Shown here piece after piece: positions 41,757 through 50,319 of a stretch of DNA of 64,000 bases. Source of the DNA: Massilia sp. PDC64. Its GTDB lineage: Bacteria; Pseudomonadota; Gammaproteobacteria; Burkholderiales; Burkholderiaceae_D. Each line of letters opens with the position of its first letter. Position 1 is the first letter of the stretch. The notes under the pieces were generated by a model. The model saw only the letters and a list, made by a program, of their open reading frames with translations, searched no databases and had not been told where the DNA came from. The stretch is taken from positions 248,001-312,000 of the forward strand of contig NZ_FMZS01000007.1 in NCBI RefSeq assembly GCF_900101265.1, written 5' to 3'. Both the position numbers and the translations under genes were made by a program.

Positions 41757-42431
41757 ATGAAACGCCTGCTTGCCGCCGCCGCCGTGCTGGCCACCTTCAC
41801 CCACGCCGCCTTTGCCGGAGAGCTGACGCTGTTCTCGGACAGCAATTTCCGCGGCCAACGCGTGACCATCGACCGCGACGCCGCCAGCCTGGGCGATTTC
41901 AATTTCAACGACCGCGCGTCGAGCGTCGTCATCCGCTCGGGCACGTGGCTGCTGTGCGAGCACGCCAACTTCGGCGGCCGCTGCGAAGAATTCGGTCCGG
42001 GCGAATACCGCGAGCTTCCGGGTTTTAATGATGCCATCTCCTCGGCGCGCCAGATCGACCGCGGCCGCGGCCGCTGGCGCGACGACGACCGCGGTGGCTG
42101 GCGCGGTGACGATCGGGGCGACCGCGGTGGCTGGCGTGGCGACGACCGCGGTGACCGGGGTGGCTGGCGCGGCGACCGCGGCGGTCCGGACGTCGTGATG
42201 TTCGCCGGCCCCCGCTTCGAAGGCCCGCAAGTGGAACTGTCGCAGGATGTGCGCGCGCTGAACGACGTCGGCTTCAACGACCGCGCCACGTCGCTCATCA
42301 TCCGCGAAGGCCGCTGGGAATTCTGCGAACACGCGGACTTCCGTGGCGAATGCGTCGTGCTGGGCCCGGGCCGCTACGAGATGCTCGACCGCATGAACAA
42401 CCGCATCTCGTCGATGCGCCGCGTGCGCTGA
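41757..42431 (+). CDS. Secreted beta/gamma-crystallin family protein
   Basis: 224 residues from the ATG at 41757; signal peptide 1-20. Two crystallin-like motif pairs: GELTLFSDSNFRGQRVTI with FNDRASSVVIRSGTW, and again DVVMFAGPRFEGPQVELS with FNDRATSLIIREGRW. Each is followed by a Cys (LLCEHANFGG; EFCEHADFRG). A linker of Gly/Asp/Arg repeats joins the domains. Calcium-binding or surface roles are known for bacterial relatives; here inferred. Confidence 0.85.
   Translation: MKRLLAAAAVLATFTHAAFAGELTLFSDSNFRGQRVTIDRDAASLGDFNFNDRASSVVIRSGTWLLCEHANFGGRCEEFGPGEYRELPGFNDAISSARQIDRGRGRWRDDDRGGWRGDDRGDRGGWRGDDRGDRGGWRGDRGGPDVVMFAGPRFEGPQVELSQDVRALNDVGFNDRATSLIIREGRWEFCEHADFRGECVVLGPGRYEMLDRMNNRISSMRRVR
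42090..42188 (+). repeat. Three 33-bp tandem units in the crystallin linker
   Basis: Units start at 42090, 42123 and 42156 and encode GGWRGDDRGDR-type 11-residue repeats. Pure 33-bp periodicity suggests slippage and length variation between strains. Confidence 0.8.
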
Positions 42432-42432
42432 A

Positions 42433-43512
42433 TTAACTCAAGAGCGCCACGCCCTTGATCTGCACCCACAGCCGCAGCCCGGGCGCGATGCCCAGCTCGC
42501 GGCGCGAGCGTTCCGTGATGCGGGCCAGCAGCGGGGATTCTCCCATCCGCAACTGCACGAGCACGTGGCCCGGCGTGTCGGTGGCGGCCACCGCCGTCAC
42601 CACGGCCGGCAGGCGGTTGACGATGCTCGTGCCTTGCGGACGGTCCAGCGCGAGGCTGACGTCGCGCGCGTGGATGCGGCAGCGCAGGTGCGTGCCGATG
42701 GCTTCGCGGCGCCTGCCCACCAGCAACGTGCCGCCCGCGAATTCCAGGCGGGACAGCGCGTCTTCCTCATGGCCGACGAGGATCGTGTCCAGCACCACGC
42801 CCGCATCGTCGGCGAAGCTGGGCGGCAGGTCCACGCGCGCCAGCGTCTCCGTCAGCGGTCCGCTCGCGACCGCCTTGCCGGCATCCAGCAGCACGAGGTG
42901 ATCCGCGAGCCGCGCGACCTCGTCCGGCGCATGGCTCACGTACACGATCGGGATCGCCAGTTCCCCGTGCATCCGCTCCAGGTAGGGCAGGATCTCCAGC
43001 TTGCGGCGCAGGTCGAGCGCGGCCAGCGGTTCGTCCATCAGCAGCAGCCGCGGCGACGCGAGCAGGGCGCGTGCGATCGCCACGCGCTGGCGCTCGCCGC
43101 CCGACAGACTGTCCGGCCTGCGCTCGAGCAGGCCTTCGATGCCCAGCAGGGCCGTCACGGGTTCCAGCGCGAAGCGGCGCTCGTGCACGGGCACGCGCTT
43201 GCGGCCGAACTCCAGGTTGGCGCGCACGGACAGGTGCGGGAACAGGCTCGCTTCCTGGAACACGTAGCCGATGGCCCGTTGATGCACGGGGACGAACACG
43301 CCGCGCGCATCATCCTGCCAGACGTTATCGCCGAGCGCGACATAGCCGCCGGGCGCACGTTCCAGGCCGGCAATGGCGCGCAGGACCGTCGTCTTGCCCG
43401 AGCCGGAATGGCCGAACAGGGCGCTGATGCCGCGCTGGGGCAGGTCGAGGTCGACGTCCAGGCAAAATGCGCCGCGGTCCATGCGCAGGCGTACGCGGAG
43501 TCCGTCCGTCAT
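42433..43512 (-). CDS. modC: Molybdate ABC transporter ATP-binding protein
   Basis: 359 residues. Walker A GHSGSGKTT, ABC signature LSGGERQRVAIARAL, Walker B LLLMDEPLAALD, H-loop VSHAPDE. C-terminal Mop/TOBE region has LRCRIHARDVSLALDRPQGTSI, ending with LRLWVQIKGVALLS. Imports molybdate with ModB/ModA. Start overlaps the modB stop by 4 bp; last gene of modABC. Confidence 0.95.
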   Translation of the reverse strand: MTDGLRVRLRMDRGAFCLDVDLDLPQRGISALFGHSGSGKTTVLRAIAGLERAPGGYVALGDNVWQDDARGVFVPVHQRAIGYVFQEASLFPHLSVRANLEFGRKRVPVHERRFALEPVTALLGIEGLLERRPDSLSGGERQRVAIARALLASPRLLLMDEPLAALDLRRKLEILPYLERMHGELAIPIVYVSHAPDEVARLADHLVLLDAGKAVASGPLTETLARVDLPPSFADDAGVVLDTILVGHEEDALSRLEFAGGTLLVGRRREAIGTHLRCRIHARDVSLALDRPQGTSIVNRLPAVVTAVAATDTPGHVLVQLRMGESPLLARITERSRRELGIAPGLRLWVQIKGVALLS

Positions 43513-44192
43513 CGGCGTCCTTTCATCGCTTGCGGATACAGCGTGTACAGCGCGAGCAGCACGATGAAGCTGAACGCCAGCATGCCGCCCGCGAGCCAGT
43601 GCGCCTGCGCGTATTCGAGCGCCTCGACGTGGTCATAGATCTGCACGGAGACGACGCGGGTCTTGTCCGGGATATTCCCGCCGATCATGAGCACGACGCC
43701 GAATTCGCCCACCGTGTGCGCGAACCCGAGCACGGCGCCGGACAGGAAGCCGGGCCGCGCCAGCGGTACCGCCACCGACCAGAACGTGTCCCACGGACTC
43801 GCGCGCAGGGTGGCCGCCACTTCCAGCGGCCGCGTGCCGATCGCCTCGAACGCATTCTGCAGCGGCTGCACGACGAACGGCAGCGAATAGCACACGGACG
43901 CCAGCACGAGACCGCCGAAAGAGAAGGGCAGCAGGCCGATGCCGAGCGCCTCCGTCAGCTTGCCGACCGGGCCGTTCGGTCCCAGCAACAGCAGCAGATA
44001 AAAACCGATCACGGTGGGCGGCAGCACGAGGGGCAACGCGACGACGGCCCCGACCGCATGGCGCAGGCGCGAGCGCGTGCGCGCGAGCCACCAGGCGATC
44101 GGCGTGCCGATCGCCAGCAGCAGCAGGGTCACGACGGTCGCCAGTTCCAGCGTCAGGCGAACGGCCGCGAGGTCGGCGGCGTCCAGTGTCAC
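43509..44192 (-). CDS. modB: Molybdate ABC transporter permease
   Basis: 227 residues, GTG start at 44192 overlapping modA's stop. Five to six membrane helices; the permease EAA loop ALGIGLLPFSFGG and AATLRASPWDTFWSVAVPLARPG match ModB. Coupled to modC by ATGA-type overlap. Confidence 0.95.
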   Translation of the reverse strand: MTLDAADLAAVRLTLELATVVTLLLLAIGTPIAWWLARTRSRLRHAVGAVVALPLVLPPTVIGFYLLLLLGPNGPVGKLTEALGIGLLPFSFGGLVLASVCYSLPFVVQPLQNAFEAIGTRPLEVAATLRASPWDTFWSVAVPLARPGFLSGAVLGFAHTVGEFGVVLMIGGNIPDKTRVVSVQIYDHVEALEYAQAHWLAGGMLAFSFIVLLALYTLYPQAMKGRR

Positions 44193-44929
44193 AGTGCGTA
44201 GCCGTAGGAGCGGATGATGTCCTTCGCCTTGTTCGATTTCAAATAGCCTTCCAGCGCCTTCGCGGCCGGATTGGCCCCGCCCCTGGCGAGGATGACGGCG
44301 TCCTGGCGGATCGGACCGTGCAGGTTGTCCGGCACGATCCAGCCCGAGCCGGACGTGAACTTACCGTCGCGATACACCTGCGACAACGCGACGAAGCCGA
44401 GCGACGCGTTGCCCGTGCTGACGAACTGGTGCGTCTGCGCGATGTTCTCGCCCTGCACGAGCTTGCCCTGCACGCGGTCGTAGACGCCCAGTTTATTCAG
44501 CGTCTCGACGGCGGCCGCGCCGTACGGGGCCGTCTTCGGATTGGCGATGGCGAGATGGGCGTAGTTGCCCGTTTTCAGGATCTGGCCTTGGCCGTCGACA
44601 TAGCCATCCTTCGCGGACCACAGCGCCAGCTTGCCGGTCGCGTAGGTAAAACGCGTGCCGGGCATGGTAAGGCGCTCGGCTTCCAGTTTCGCCGGCGTCT
44701 CGTCGTCGGCCGCGAGCAATACCTCGAACGGGGCGCCGTTGACGATCTGGGCGTAGAACTTGCCGGTGGCGCCGAACGCGAGGACTGCCTTGTGGCCCGT
44801 ATCCTTTTCGAATGCCGCCGCGATCTTTTGCATCGGCGCGGTGAAATTGGCGGCCACGGCGACCTGGACCTCGTCCGCGTGGACGGCGTGGCATGCGATC
44901 AGGGCCAGCAGGCCGGCAAGTTGCTTCAT
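44189..44929 (-). CDS. modA: Periplasmic molybdate-binding protein
   Basis: 246 residues from the ATG at 44929; the longer frame continues through modE and is not real. Signal peptide 1-18. Starts EVQVAVAANFTAPMQKIAAAFEKDTGHKAVLAFGATG, the oxyanion-binding region of ModA/WtpA. First gene of modABC, transcribed away from modE with a ModE box in the 63-bp gap. Confidence 0.95.
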   Translation of the reverse strand: MKQLAGLLALIACHAVHADEVQVAVAANFTAPMQKIAAAFEKDTGHKAVLAFGATGKFYAQIVNGAPFEVLLAADDETPAKLEAERLTMPGTRFTYATGKLALWSAKDGYVDGQGQILKTGNYAHLAIANPKTAPYGAAAVETLNKLGVYDRVQGKLVQGENIAQTHQFVSTGNASLGFVALSQVYRDGKFTSGSGWIVPDNLHGPIRQDAVILARGGANPAAKALEGYLKSNKAKDIIRSYGYAL

Positions 44930-44949
44930 GGTCTTTTCCAGGTCATTAG

Positions 44950-44973
44950 CGTTATGTAGTACAGTATATAACG
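44950..44973. promoter_or_regulatory. ModE box between modA and modE
   Basis: CGTTATGTA (44950-44958), 6-bp spacer GTACAG, TATATAACG (44965-44973): inverted half-sites with one mismatch, matching the known ModE site (half TATATAACG). It lies in the 63-bp modA-modE gap, so ModE-molybdate probably represses modABC and itself. Confidence 0.85.
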
Positions 44974-44992
44974 AAACGGAACAGGGGAGATC

Positions 44993-45805
44993 GTGGAAAA
45001 CGACAACGCAGGCTTCGCGCTGCAGGGCGCCGTCTGGATGACGGTGGGCGGCGAAAAATTCGGCGGCCAGGGGCGGGTCGAGCTGCTGGCCGCGATTGGC
45101 CAGACGGGGTCGATCAGCCAGGCCGCGAAAGCAATCGGCATGAGCTACAAGGGGGCATGGGACGCGATCGACGCGATGAACAACCTGGCCGGCGAAGCGC
45201 TGGTGGAACGCGTCGCCGGGGGCAAGGGCGGCGGCGGAACCCGGCTGACGGCGCGCGGCGAGCAGCTCGTCAGGAACTTCCGGGCGCTCGAGCAAGTCCA
45301 TCGACAATTCGTGGAACAACTCAACGGGCGGGCCGGCAACCTGTCCGCCGACCTCACACTGATCAGCAGGCTGAACATGAAAACGAGCGCACGCAACCAG
45401 TTCTTCGGCACGGTCTCCCGCGTCCAGTCCGGCGCCGTCAACGACGAGATCGAACTCGACATCGCCGGCGGCCACAAGATCGTCGCCATCGTCACGCACG
45501 AGAGCACGGCCAGCCTCGGCCTCGTGCCGGGCGCCCAGGCGTTCGCGCTCGTGAAGGCTTCGTCGATCATCCTCATGACGGAAGGCGAGGGCGCGCGCTT
45601 CTCGGCCCGCAACCAGCTTGCCGGCACGATCTCCCGCCTGACGCCGGGCGCCGTCAACACGGAAGTCGTCCTCGACCTGACGGGCGGCGGCAGCATCGCC
45701 GCCATCGTCACCAACGAGAGCGCGCGGTCGCTCGAGCTGGCCGAGGGCAGGACGGCGACGGCCATGTTCAAGGCGTCCAGCGTGATCGTGGGGGTGCCGG
45801 GTTAG
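44993..45805 (+). CDS. modE: Molybdate-responsive transcriptional regulator ModE
   Basis: 270 residues with a GTG start at 44993 preceded by AGGGGAGATC. N-terminal wHTH: RVELLAAIGQTGSISQAAKAIGMSYKGAWDAIDAMNNLAGE. Two tandem Mop domains at the C-terminus (MKTSARNQFFGTVSRV...; FSARNQLAGTISRLTPG...) bind molybdate. Divergent from modABC with a ModE box between. Confidence 0.95.
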   Translation: MENDNAGFALQGAVWMTVGGEKFGGQGRVELLAAIGQTGSISQAAKAIGMSYKGAWDAIDAMNNLAGEALVERVAGGKGGGGTRLTARGEQLVRNFRALEQVHRQFVEQLNGRAGNLSADLTLISRLNMKTSARNQFFGTVSRVQSGAVNDEIELDIAGGHKIVAIVTHESTASLGLVPGAQAFALVKASSIILMTEGEGARFSARNQLAGTISRLTPGAVNTEVVLDLTGGGSIAAIVTNESARSLELAEGRTATAMFKASSVIVGVPG

Positions 45806-45852
45806 GCGTTGATCGCGCATAATCGACGCATCCTGGATGGGCGTCGAGAACG

Positions 45853-47697
45853 ATGAACGATTTTCTACCGAAAGAATGCGATATCGTGATGGAAGGCGGG
45901 GTGACCTCCGGCGTGGTCTACCCCGCGTTCGTGGCGCGGCTGGCCGAAAAATTTACCTTGCGCTCGATCGGCGGCACGAGCGTCGGCGCCGTGGCGGCGA
46001 TCGCGGCGGCGGCCGCCCAGTTCAAGCGCAATCGCGTGCGCAAGGACGGGCAGGGTGAGGACGACGGCTTCCATCTCCTGGCCCGGCTGCCGGGTAGCCT
46101 GCAGGAAGCCGTCGGCAGGCATACGCGCCTGTTTTCGCTGTTCCAGCCTTGCGCCGCACTGCGTCCGCACTTCCGCGTGATCGCGGCGGCGCTCAACGAA
46201 ACGAGCAAGACGAAGGCGTGCGGCTATCTGTCCTTCGCAATGCTGTGGAATTTCCCGCTCGGTGCCGTGGTGGGTGGCGGCCTGTGGCTGCTGGGCTTTC
46301 TGATCAGCAGCAGCCTGCTCGGCGGACACTGGCCCAGCGTGCCCCTGGTCGGCGTCGCCAGCATCCTGTGGTTCGGCCTGTGCATGTTCGTGGGCGCGCT
46401 GGCCGGGGCGCTGCTGCAGGCCACGTGGTCGGCGTGGCGCGGGCTGCGTGCCAACCGCTGCGGCATCTGCTCCGGCCTGCGCACGGCTGCGGACAATCCG
46501 CCCGCCCTGACGGAATGGCTGCATGGCCTCGTGCAGGACATCGCCGGCCTCCCGCTCGACGCGCCGCTGACGTTCGGCCAGCTGCGCACGTCCGAGCCGC
46601 CGATCGAGCTCGCGCTGATGACGACGGGCCTCTCCGAACTGCGCGCGCACCGCCTGCCGCATTCGAGTGCCGACCTCGTGTTCCGCGCCTCGGAAATGGC
46701 CGCCCTGTTCCCGCCCGCGATCGTCGACTGGATGAAGGCGCGCTCGCGCCACACGCGCCACGGCGCACGCACGGTGACCGTCCTGGAGCGCGTGAACGCG
46801 GGCGGCGAGGATTACTACTTCATGCCCGATCCGGACGACCTGCCGCTCGTGGTGGCCGCGCGCATGAGCCTCAGTTTTCCCGTGCTGCTGCAAGCCGTGC
46901 CCCTGTACCGCCTGCGCGCGCTGCCGGTGCACGGGGAAGGCGTCGACCTGCTGCGCGTCTGGTTCTCGGACGGCGGCCTGACCAGCAATTTTCCCATTCA
47001 CTTTTTCGACAACATCCTGCCGACCCGCCCGACCTTCGGCGTCACCTTGCAGGCCGACCTGGCCGAGGATGACCCGTTCGCCGCGCGCGTGTCGCTCCCG
47101 ACGAACAACAACACCGGCGTGACGGCGGCCTACATGCCGGTCGACGAGACCGACGGTCGCCCCTCGCTGCCGCGCTTCGCGGGCGCCATCCTGCGCACGA
47201 TCCGCACCTGGCGCGACGAAGCCCTGAAGCGCACGCCGGGCTACCGCGACCGCGTCGTGCAGATCCGCCACACGAAAAAGGAAGGTGGCCTGAACCTGAA
47301 CATGACGCGCGCCGCCATCGAGGTGATGAGCCGCAGCGGAGAAGAGGCGGCACGCCAGGTGATCGAACGCTTCCTGCATCCCGTCGAGAAGGAAAACGGC
47401 TGGCTGAACCACCGCTGGGTGCGCATGCGCAGCACGGCCGCCGTCCTGCAGGAGACGTTCGCGCCCCTGTCCGAAGCCTGGCACGACGCGCGCCTGACAC
47501 CCTCGTACGCAGCACTGTGGATGGCGCACGGCATGGACGCCTTGCCCGCCTACCAGCTCAGCAAGGCAAACCGCACGGCCGGCTTCGCGCTGTGGGAACG
47601 CATCGTCGCGCTGCCGCAGGAAGTGGCGCCGGCGGAACTGTCCGCCCACGCACCGCGGCCGCAGCCGGAACTCGTCATCGCGCCGCGCCTGAACTGA
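45853..47697 (+). CDS. Patatin-like phospholipase with inserted transmembrane helices
   Basis: 614 residues. Oxyanion loop EGGVTSGVVYP (14-24), nucleophile Ser43 in GGTSVGA, and catalytic Asp373 in FSDGGLTSNFPI. Between nucleophile and Asp, two strongly hydrophobic stretches (about 132-154 and 163-189, with LWLLGFLISSSLLGG and ILWFGLCMFVGALAGALL) suggest membrane anchoring. No signal peptide. Its substrate lipid is unknown; it follows modE but is unrelated in function. Confidence 0.8.
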   Translation: MNDFLPKECDIVMEGGVTSGVVYPAFVARLAEKFTLRSIGGTSVGAVAAIAAAAAQFKRNRVRKDGQGEDDGFHLLARLPGSLQEAVGRHTRLFSLFQPCAALRPHFRVIAAALNETSKTKACGYLSFAMLWNFPLGAVVGGGLWLLGFLISSSLLGGHWPSVPLVGVASILWFGLCMFVGALAGALLQATWSAWRGLRANRCGICSGLRTAADNPPALTEWLHGLVQDIAGLPLDAPLTFGQLRTSEPPIELALMTTGLSELRAHRLPHSSADLVFRASEMAALFPPAIVDWMKARSRHTRHGARTVTVLERVNAGGEDYYFMPDPDDLPLVVAARMSLSFPVLLQAVPLYRLRALPVHGEGVDLLRVWFSDGGLTSNFPIHFFDNILPTRPTFGVTLQADLAEDDPFAARVSLPTNNNTGVTAAYMPVDETDGRPSLPRFAGAILRTIRTWRDEALKRTPGYRDRVVQIRHTKKEGGLNLNMTRAAIEVMSRSGEEAARQVIERFLHPVEKENGWLNHRWVRMRSTAAVLQETFAPLSEAWHDARLTPSYAALWMAHGMDALPAYQLSKANRTAGFALWERIVALPQEVAPAELSAHAPRPQPELVIAPRLN

Positions 47698-47700
47698 CGG

Positions 47701-48048
47701 TCAGGCGTCGCGGCCGTCGTAGTGCTGCACGGGGATCGCGTCGAGATCGATGCCTTCGATGCAGCGCAGGTTGATGGCCGCCATCGGATTCCCCTTCGGA
47801 TCGATCCCTTCCGCATACGGATGAATGCCGCACGTGGGACAGAAACGGTGCTTGATGACGTGCTTGTTGAACGTGTAGGTGGCCGCCGCATCTTCGGGCG
47901 TGCGCAGGCGGAACTGCGCGCGCGGCACGAACCAGAGCAGGGATCCCTTGCGCTGGCACATCGAACAATTGCAGGCGAGGGCGCCCTGGATGTCTCCCTC
48001 CACTTCGTACGCCACCTGGCCGCAGTGGCAACTGCCTTGATAAATCAT
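47701..48048 (-). CDS. GFA family (glutathione-dependent formaldehyde-activating-like) protein
   Basis: 115 residues with zinc-binding Cys pattern: GSCHCG, CNCSMC, and FCPTCGIHPY (CxC, CxxC, CxxC). GGAGGAG upstream of the ATG. The family is named for a formaldehyde-activating enzyme but most members are uncharacterised. Converges on the patatin gene 3 bp away. Confidence 0.88.
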   Translation of the reverse strand: MIYQGSCHCGQVAYEVEGDIQGALACNCSMCQRKGSLLWFVPRAQFRLRTPEDAAATYTFNKHVIKHRFCPTCGIHPYAEGIDPKGNPMAAINLRCIEGIDLDAIPVQHYDGRDA

Positions 48049-48202
48049 GTGTCGTCTCCTCCGTGAGATGAACTACGGGGCTCATGGTAGCGCAGCATTT
48101 TTGCAAGCGCATGTGTCGGAACGCGCGCCCGACACAATCGGACACCAACCGGTGCACGCAACCCGCTACAGTGGCCGCATCGTCATCGACAGGGTGCAGA
48201 CC

Positions 48203-48565
48203 ATGACCTCCGGTTTGATCAGGAAGCTCCTTCCACTGGCCGCCGCCGCTCTTTGCGTGCCCGCATTTGCACAAGGCGTGAACGTCTGCGCACTCGTCTC
48301 CTGCAGCGCCAGCGGCCAGCGCGCCGCCGTGCTCGACGAACCGGCCCCGGCGCGGCCCACCGCCCGGACGACGACCGTAGCGCGCCGTCCCACGCAGGAC
48401 GCGACCCCGCGCGATCCGTGGGCACGCCGCTTCCAGGGACGGGACAACGAGGACGAGGATGTGTGCCTGCTGAACTTCGGCATCGGCGGCCAGCTGGCCA
48501 GGAAGGGATCGATCGACAGCCACGTGCTGGGCCGCACGCAGGCATGGCGCGCGCCGGCCCGCTGA
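48203..48565 (+). CDS. Small secreted hypothetical protein
   Basis: 120 residues from the ATG at 48203. Signal peptide MTSGLIRKLLPLAAAALCVPAFA, then a Cys-containing start (VNVCALVSCSASG), a Pro/Ala/Arg linker and a tail with DEDVCLLNFGIGGQL. The upstream extension to 48047 lacks a better start. No family recognised. Converges on the KAS-like gene 4 bp away. Confidence 0.5.
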   Translation: MTSGLIRKLLPLAAAALCVPAFAQGVNVCALVSCSASGQRAAVLDEPAPARPTARTTTVARRPTQDATPRDPWARRFQGRDNEDEDVCLLNFGIGGQLARKGSIDSHVLGRTQAWRAPAR

Positions 48566-48569
48566 GCGT

Positions 48570-49970
48570 TCAATCCACGGGTTGCACGACCGTGGCGATG
48601 CGGCGGCCCGGCATCTCGCTGGCGAGGCACAGCACCGGCGCCCGGCGCACGCCCGCGTAGTGCGCCCCCAGCGCGAGCGCCGTCACGAACGGGACCACGC
48701 CGCAATCACCGCTCGCCGCGCCCACGCGCACGATGTCCTCGCTGCCATCGAGCTGCCGCATCGTCGTGGCCGCGTATTCCATCAGCTCGTACACGGGGCG
48801 CGACCGGTGCCCCGTATCGGCCACGATCATCGCCACGTCGTCGGCATGCCCACCCGCATCGGCCAGCGCGCGTTCCACGAGTCCCGCGAGCACGCGCCCG
48901 GTACCGCGCCGGCGCGCGTCGGCCGACGCATCGACCTGCACGTCCACGAGCGGCGCCAGCAACGCGACGGCCTGGCCATCGGATGCCCCGGCCGGCACCT
49001 CACCGCCCAGCAACAGGCCGGCGGCGCCTTCGCCCGGCATCATCCCCTGCGGCTGCGCGGACGTGAACAGGGTCTGTTCCGACGCCCAGCGCGCGACCGT
49101 CGCCTCGCCCACATGCGACGCTGCCGCGACCACCAGCGTGATGGCGGACACTGATCTTGCCCTGACTCCGGCCGCAGCCATGCTGGCCACGGGATCGGTG
49201 TCGCATGCTGCGGCGCCGATCTCGCCTCGCCATCCCGCCTGCGCCGCCGTGTGCCGCAACCACGCTGCAGCGGCATCGCGCTGCCCTTCGGACCAATCGG
49301 CCGGCAACAGCGGCAACACCTGGAGCTTGGGCATGGGATCGTCGCGCACGGTCCACTCGATCGCGGCACGTCCCGCGAGCTCCGCGACGACGCTGCTCGC
49401 CAGCGTCAGCGCACGCCATTGCTCGTCGCTGAAGTCTGGCTCGATACCGCCGTGCGCCGCCAGCCAATCGGTGACGTCTTCCCGCAACGCCTCGTCGCGG
49501 GCGTCCTCGCAGCGGGCGCACATCACGGGAAAACCGTCGTCGTCGACGAGCTCCCGGTCCAGGTCCGGCCGCGCCTTGTTGTCCGCGATGGCGGCCGCCA
49601 GTTCCTCGGGCGACCCACCGTGCGGGGACCGCAGTGCCGTCGCGAGGATCGCCAGGTGCTGCGCGGGCGCCGGGCTTGCGGCGGTCGCGGCCGGCGTCGT
49701 CGCCTGCTGGGGAAGCGTGTCCGCCTGGACGGCGCCGCGCTGCGCGATCCATTTATGTCCGATAGAACCCGCGATCAGAAGAGTCACGGGCAGGCCGATC
49801 AGCAACAGCATCCATTCCGACGTGGCGGGCACGCGCCCACTGGTGCGCCACCAGACGATCGCGCCGCCCCAGCAGGCGACGAAGACGGCGACCGCGACCA
49901 GGGCCTGTCTGATCCAGGCGGGGAACGTATGAGAAGCGGGAAGCTGTTCGGCGGTAAGTGGTGTCGACAT
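48570..49970 (-). CDS. Membrane-anchored protein with degenerate ketosynthase/thiolase-like domain (T6SS-associated)
   Basis: 466 residues. Two N-terminal helices (about 18-40, 54-70), an acidic region with CARCEDARDEALREDV, then a C-terminal half reminiscent of the 3-oxoacyl-ACP synthase fold. Its segments are TLFTSAQPQGMMPGEGAAGLLLG, VERALADAGG..VAMIVADTGHRSRP and GAASGDCGVVPFVTALALGAH (partly abbreviated). KAS-I/II catalytic Cys, His and His cannot be placed: the last motif has GDCG where GHxxGA is expected. Last in the operon, 13 bp after PAAR. Role unknown; possibly structural in T6SS effector loading. Confidence 0.6.
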   Translation of the reverse strand: MSTPLTAEQLPASHTFPAWIRQALVAVAVFVACWGGAIVWWRTSGRVPATSEWMLLLIGLPVTLLIAGSIGHKWIAQRGAVQADTLPQQATTPAATAASPAPAQHLAILATALRSPHGGSPEELAAAIADNKARPDLDRELVDDDGFPVMCARCEDARDEALREDVTDWLAAHGGIEPDFSDEQWRALTLASSVVAELAGRAAIEWTVRDDPMPKLQVLPLLPADWSEGQRDAAAAWLRHTAAQAGWRGEIGAAACDTDPVASMAAAGVRARSVSAITLVVAAASHVGEATVARWASEQTLFTSAQPQGMMPGEGAAGLLLGGEVPAGASDGQAVALLAPLVDVQVDASADARRRGTGRVLAGLVERALADAGGHADDVAMIVADTGHRSRPVYELMEYAATTMRQLDGSEDIVRVGAASGDCGVVPFVTALALGAHYAGVRRAPVLCLASEMPGRRIATVVQPVD

Positions 49971-49983
49971 GATCGTGCGTCCA

Positions 49984-50247
49984 TCAAAGGTTGTCGATGG
50001 CGGCCTGCTGGCCGGCGATGAGAACGGCGCCGCAGGCGGTCTTGTCGCCGTGGCGGGCTGCCGGCTTGCCGTCGATGATCAGGCAGGCATCGCCCCCGGC
50101 GATGGGGTTGGTGCCGTGGATGGGGCAGCTCGTCTTGTCGCCCATGCGCGCGATGGGGGTGCCGGCAATATCGCTGTGCTGTGATGCTTCGATGACGGTG
50201 CCGCCGTGGGAGGTTTTGTCGCCGAGTCGGATCAGAGGGCCTGCCAT
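49984..50247 (-). CDS. PAAR-domain protein (T6SS spike tip)
   Basis: 87 residues, AAAGGAG upstream. PAAR pattern repeats: LGDKTSHGGTVIEAS, ARMGDKTSCPIHGTNPI, AARHGDKTACGAVLIA. Caps the VgrG trimer and helps piercing. No fused toxin domain. In the same operon as vgrG and the effector, so it is probably dedicated to this cargo. Confidence 0.92.
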   Translation of the reverse strand: MAGPLIRLGDKTSHGGTVIEASQHSDIAGTPIARMGDKTSCPIHGTNPIAGGDACLIIDGKPAARHGDKTACGAVLIAGQQAAIDNL

Positions 50248-50319
50248 GATGACTCCTTTTACGTGAAGTGATTCCTTAGTCGGAGTAAGACATTTCAGTT
50301 CTTACTTAGGGTTCCATTG

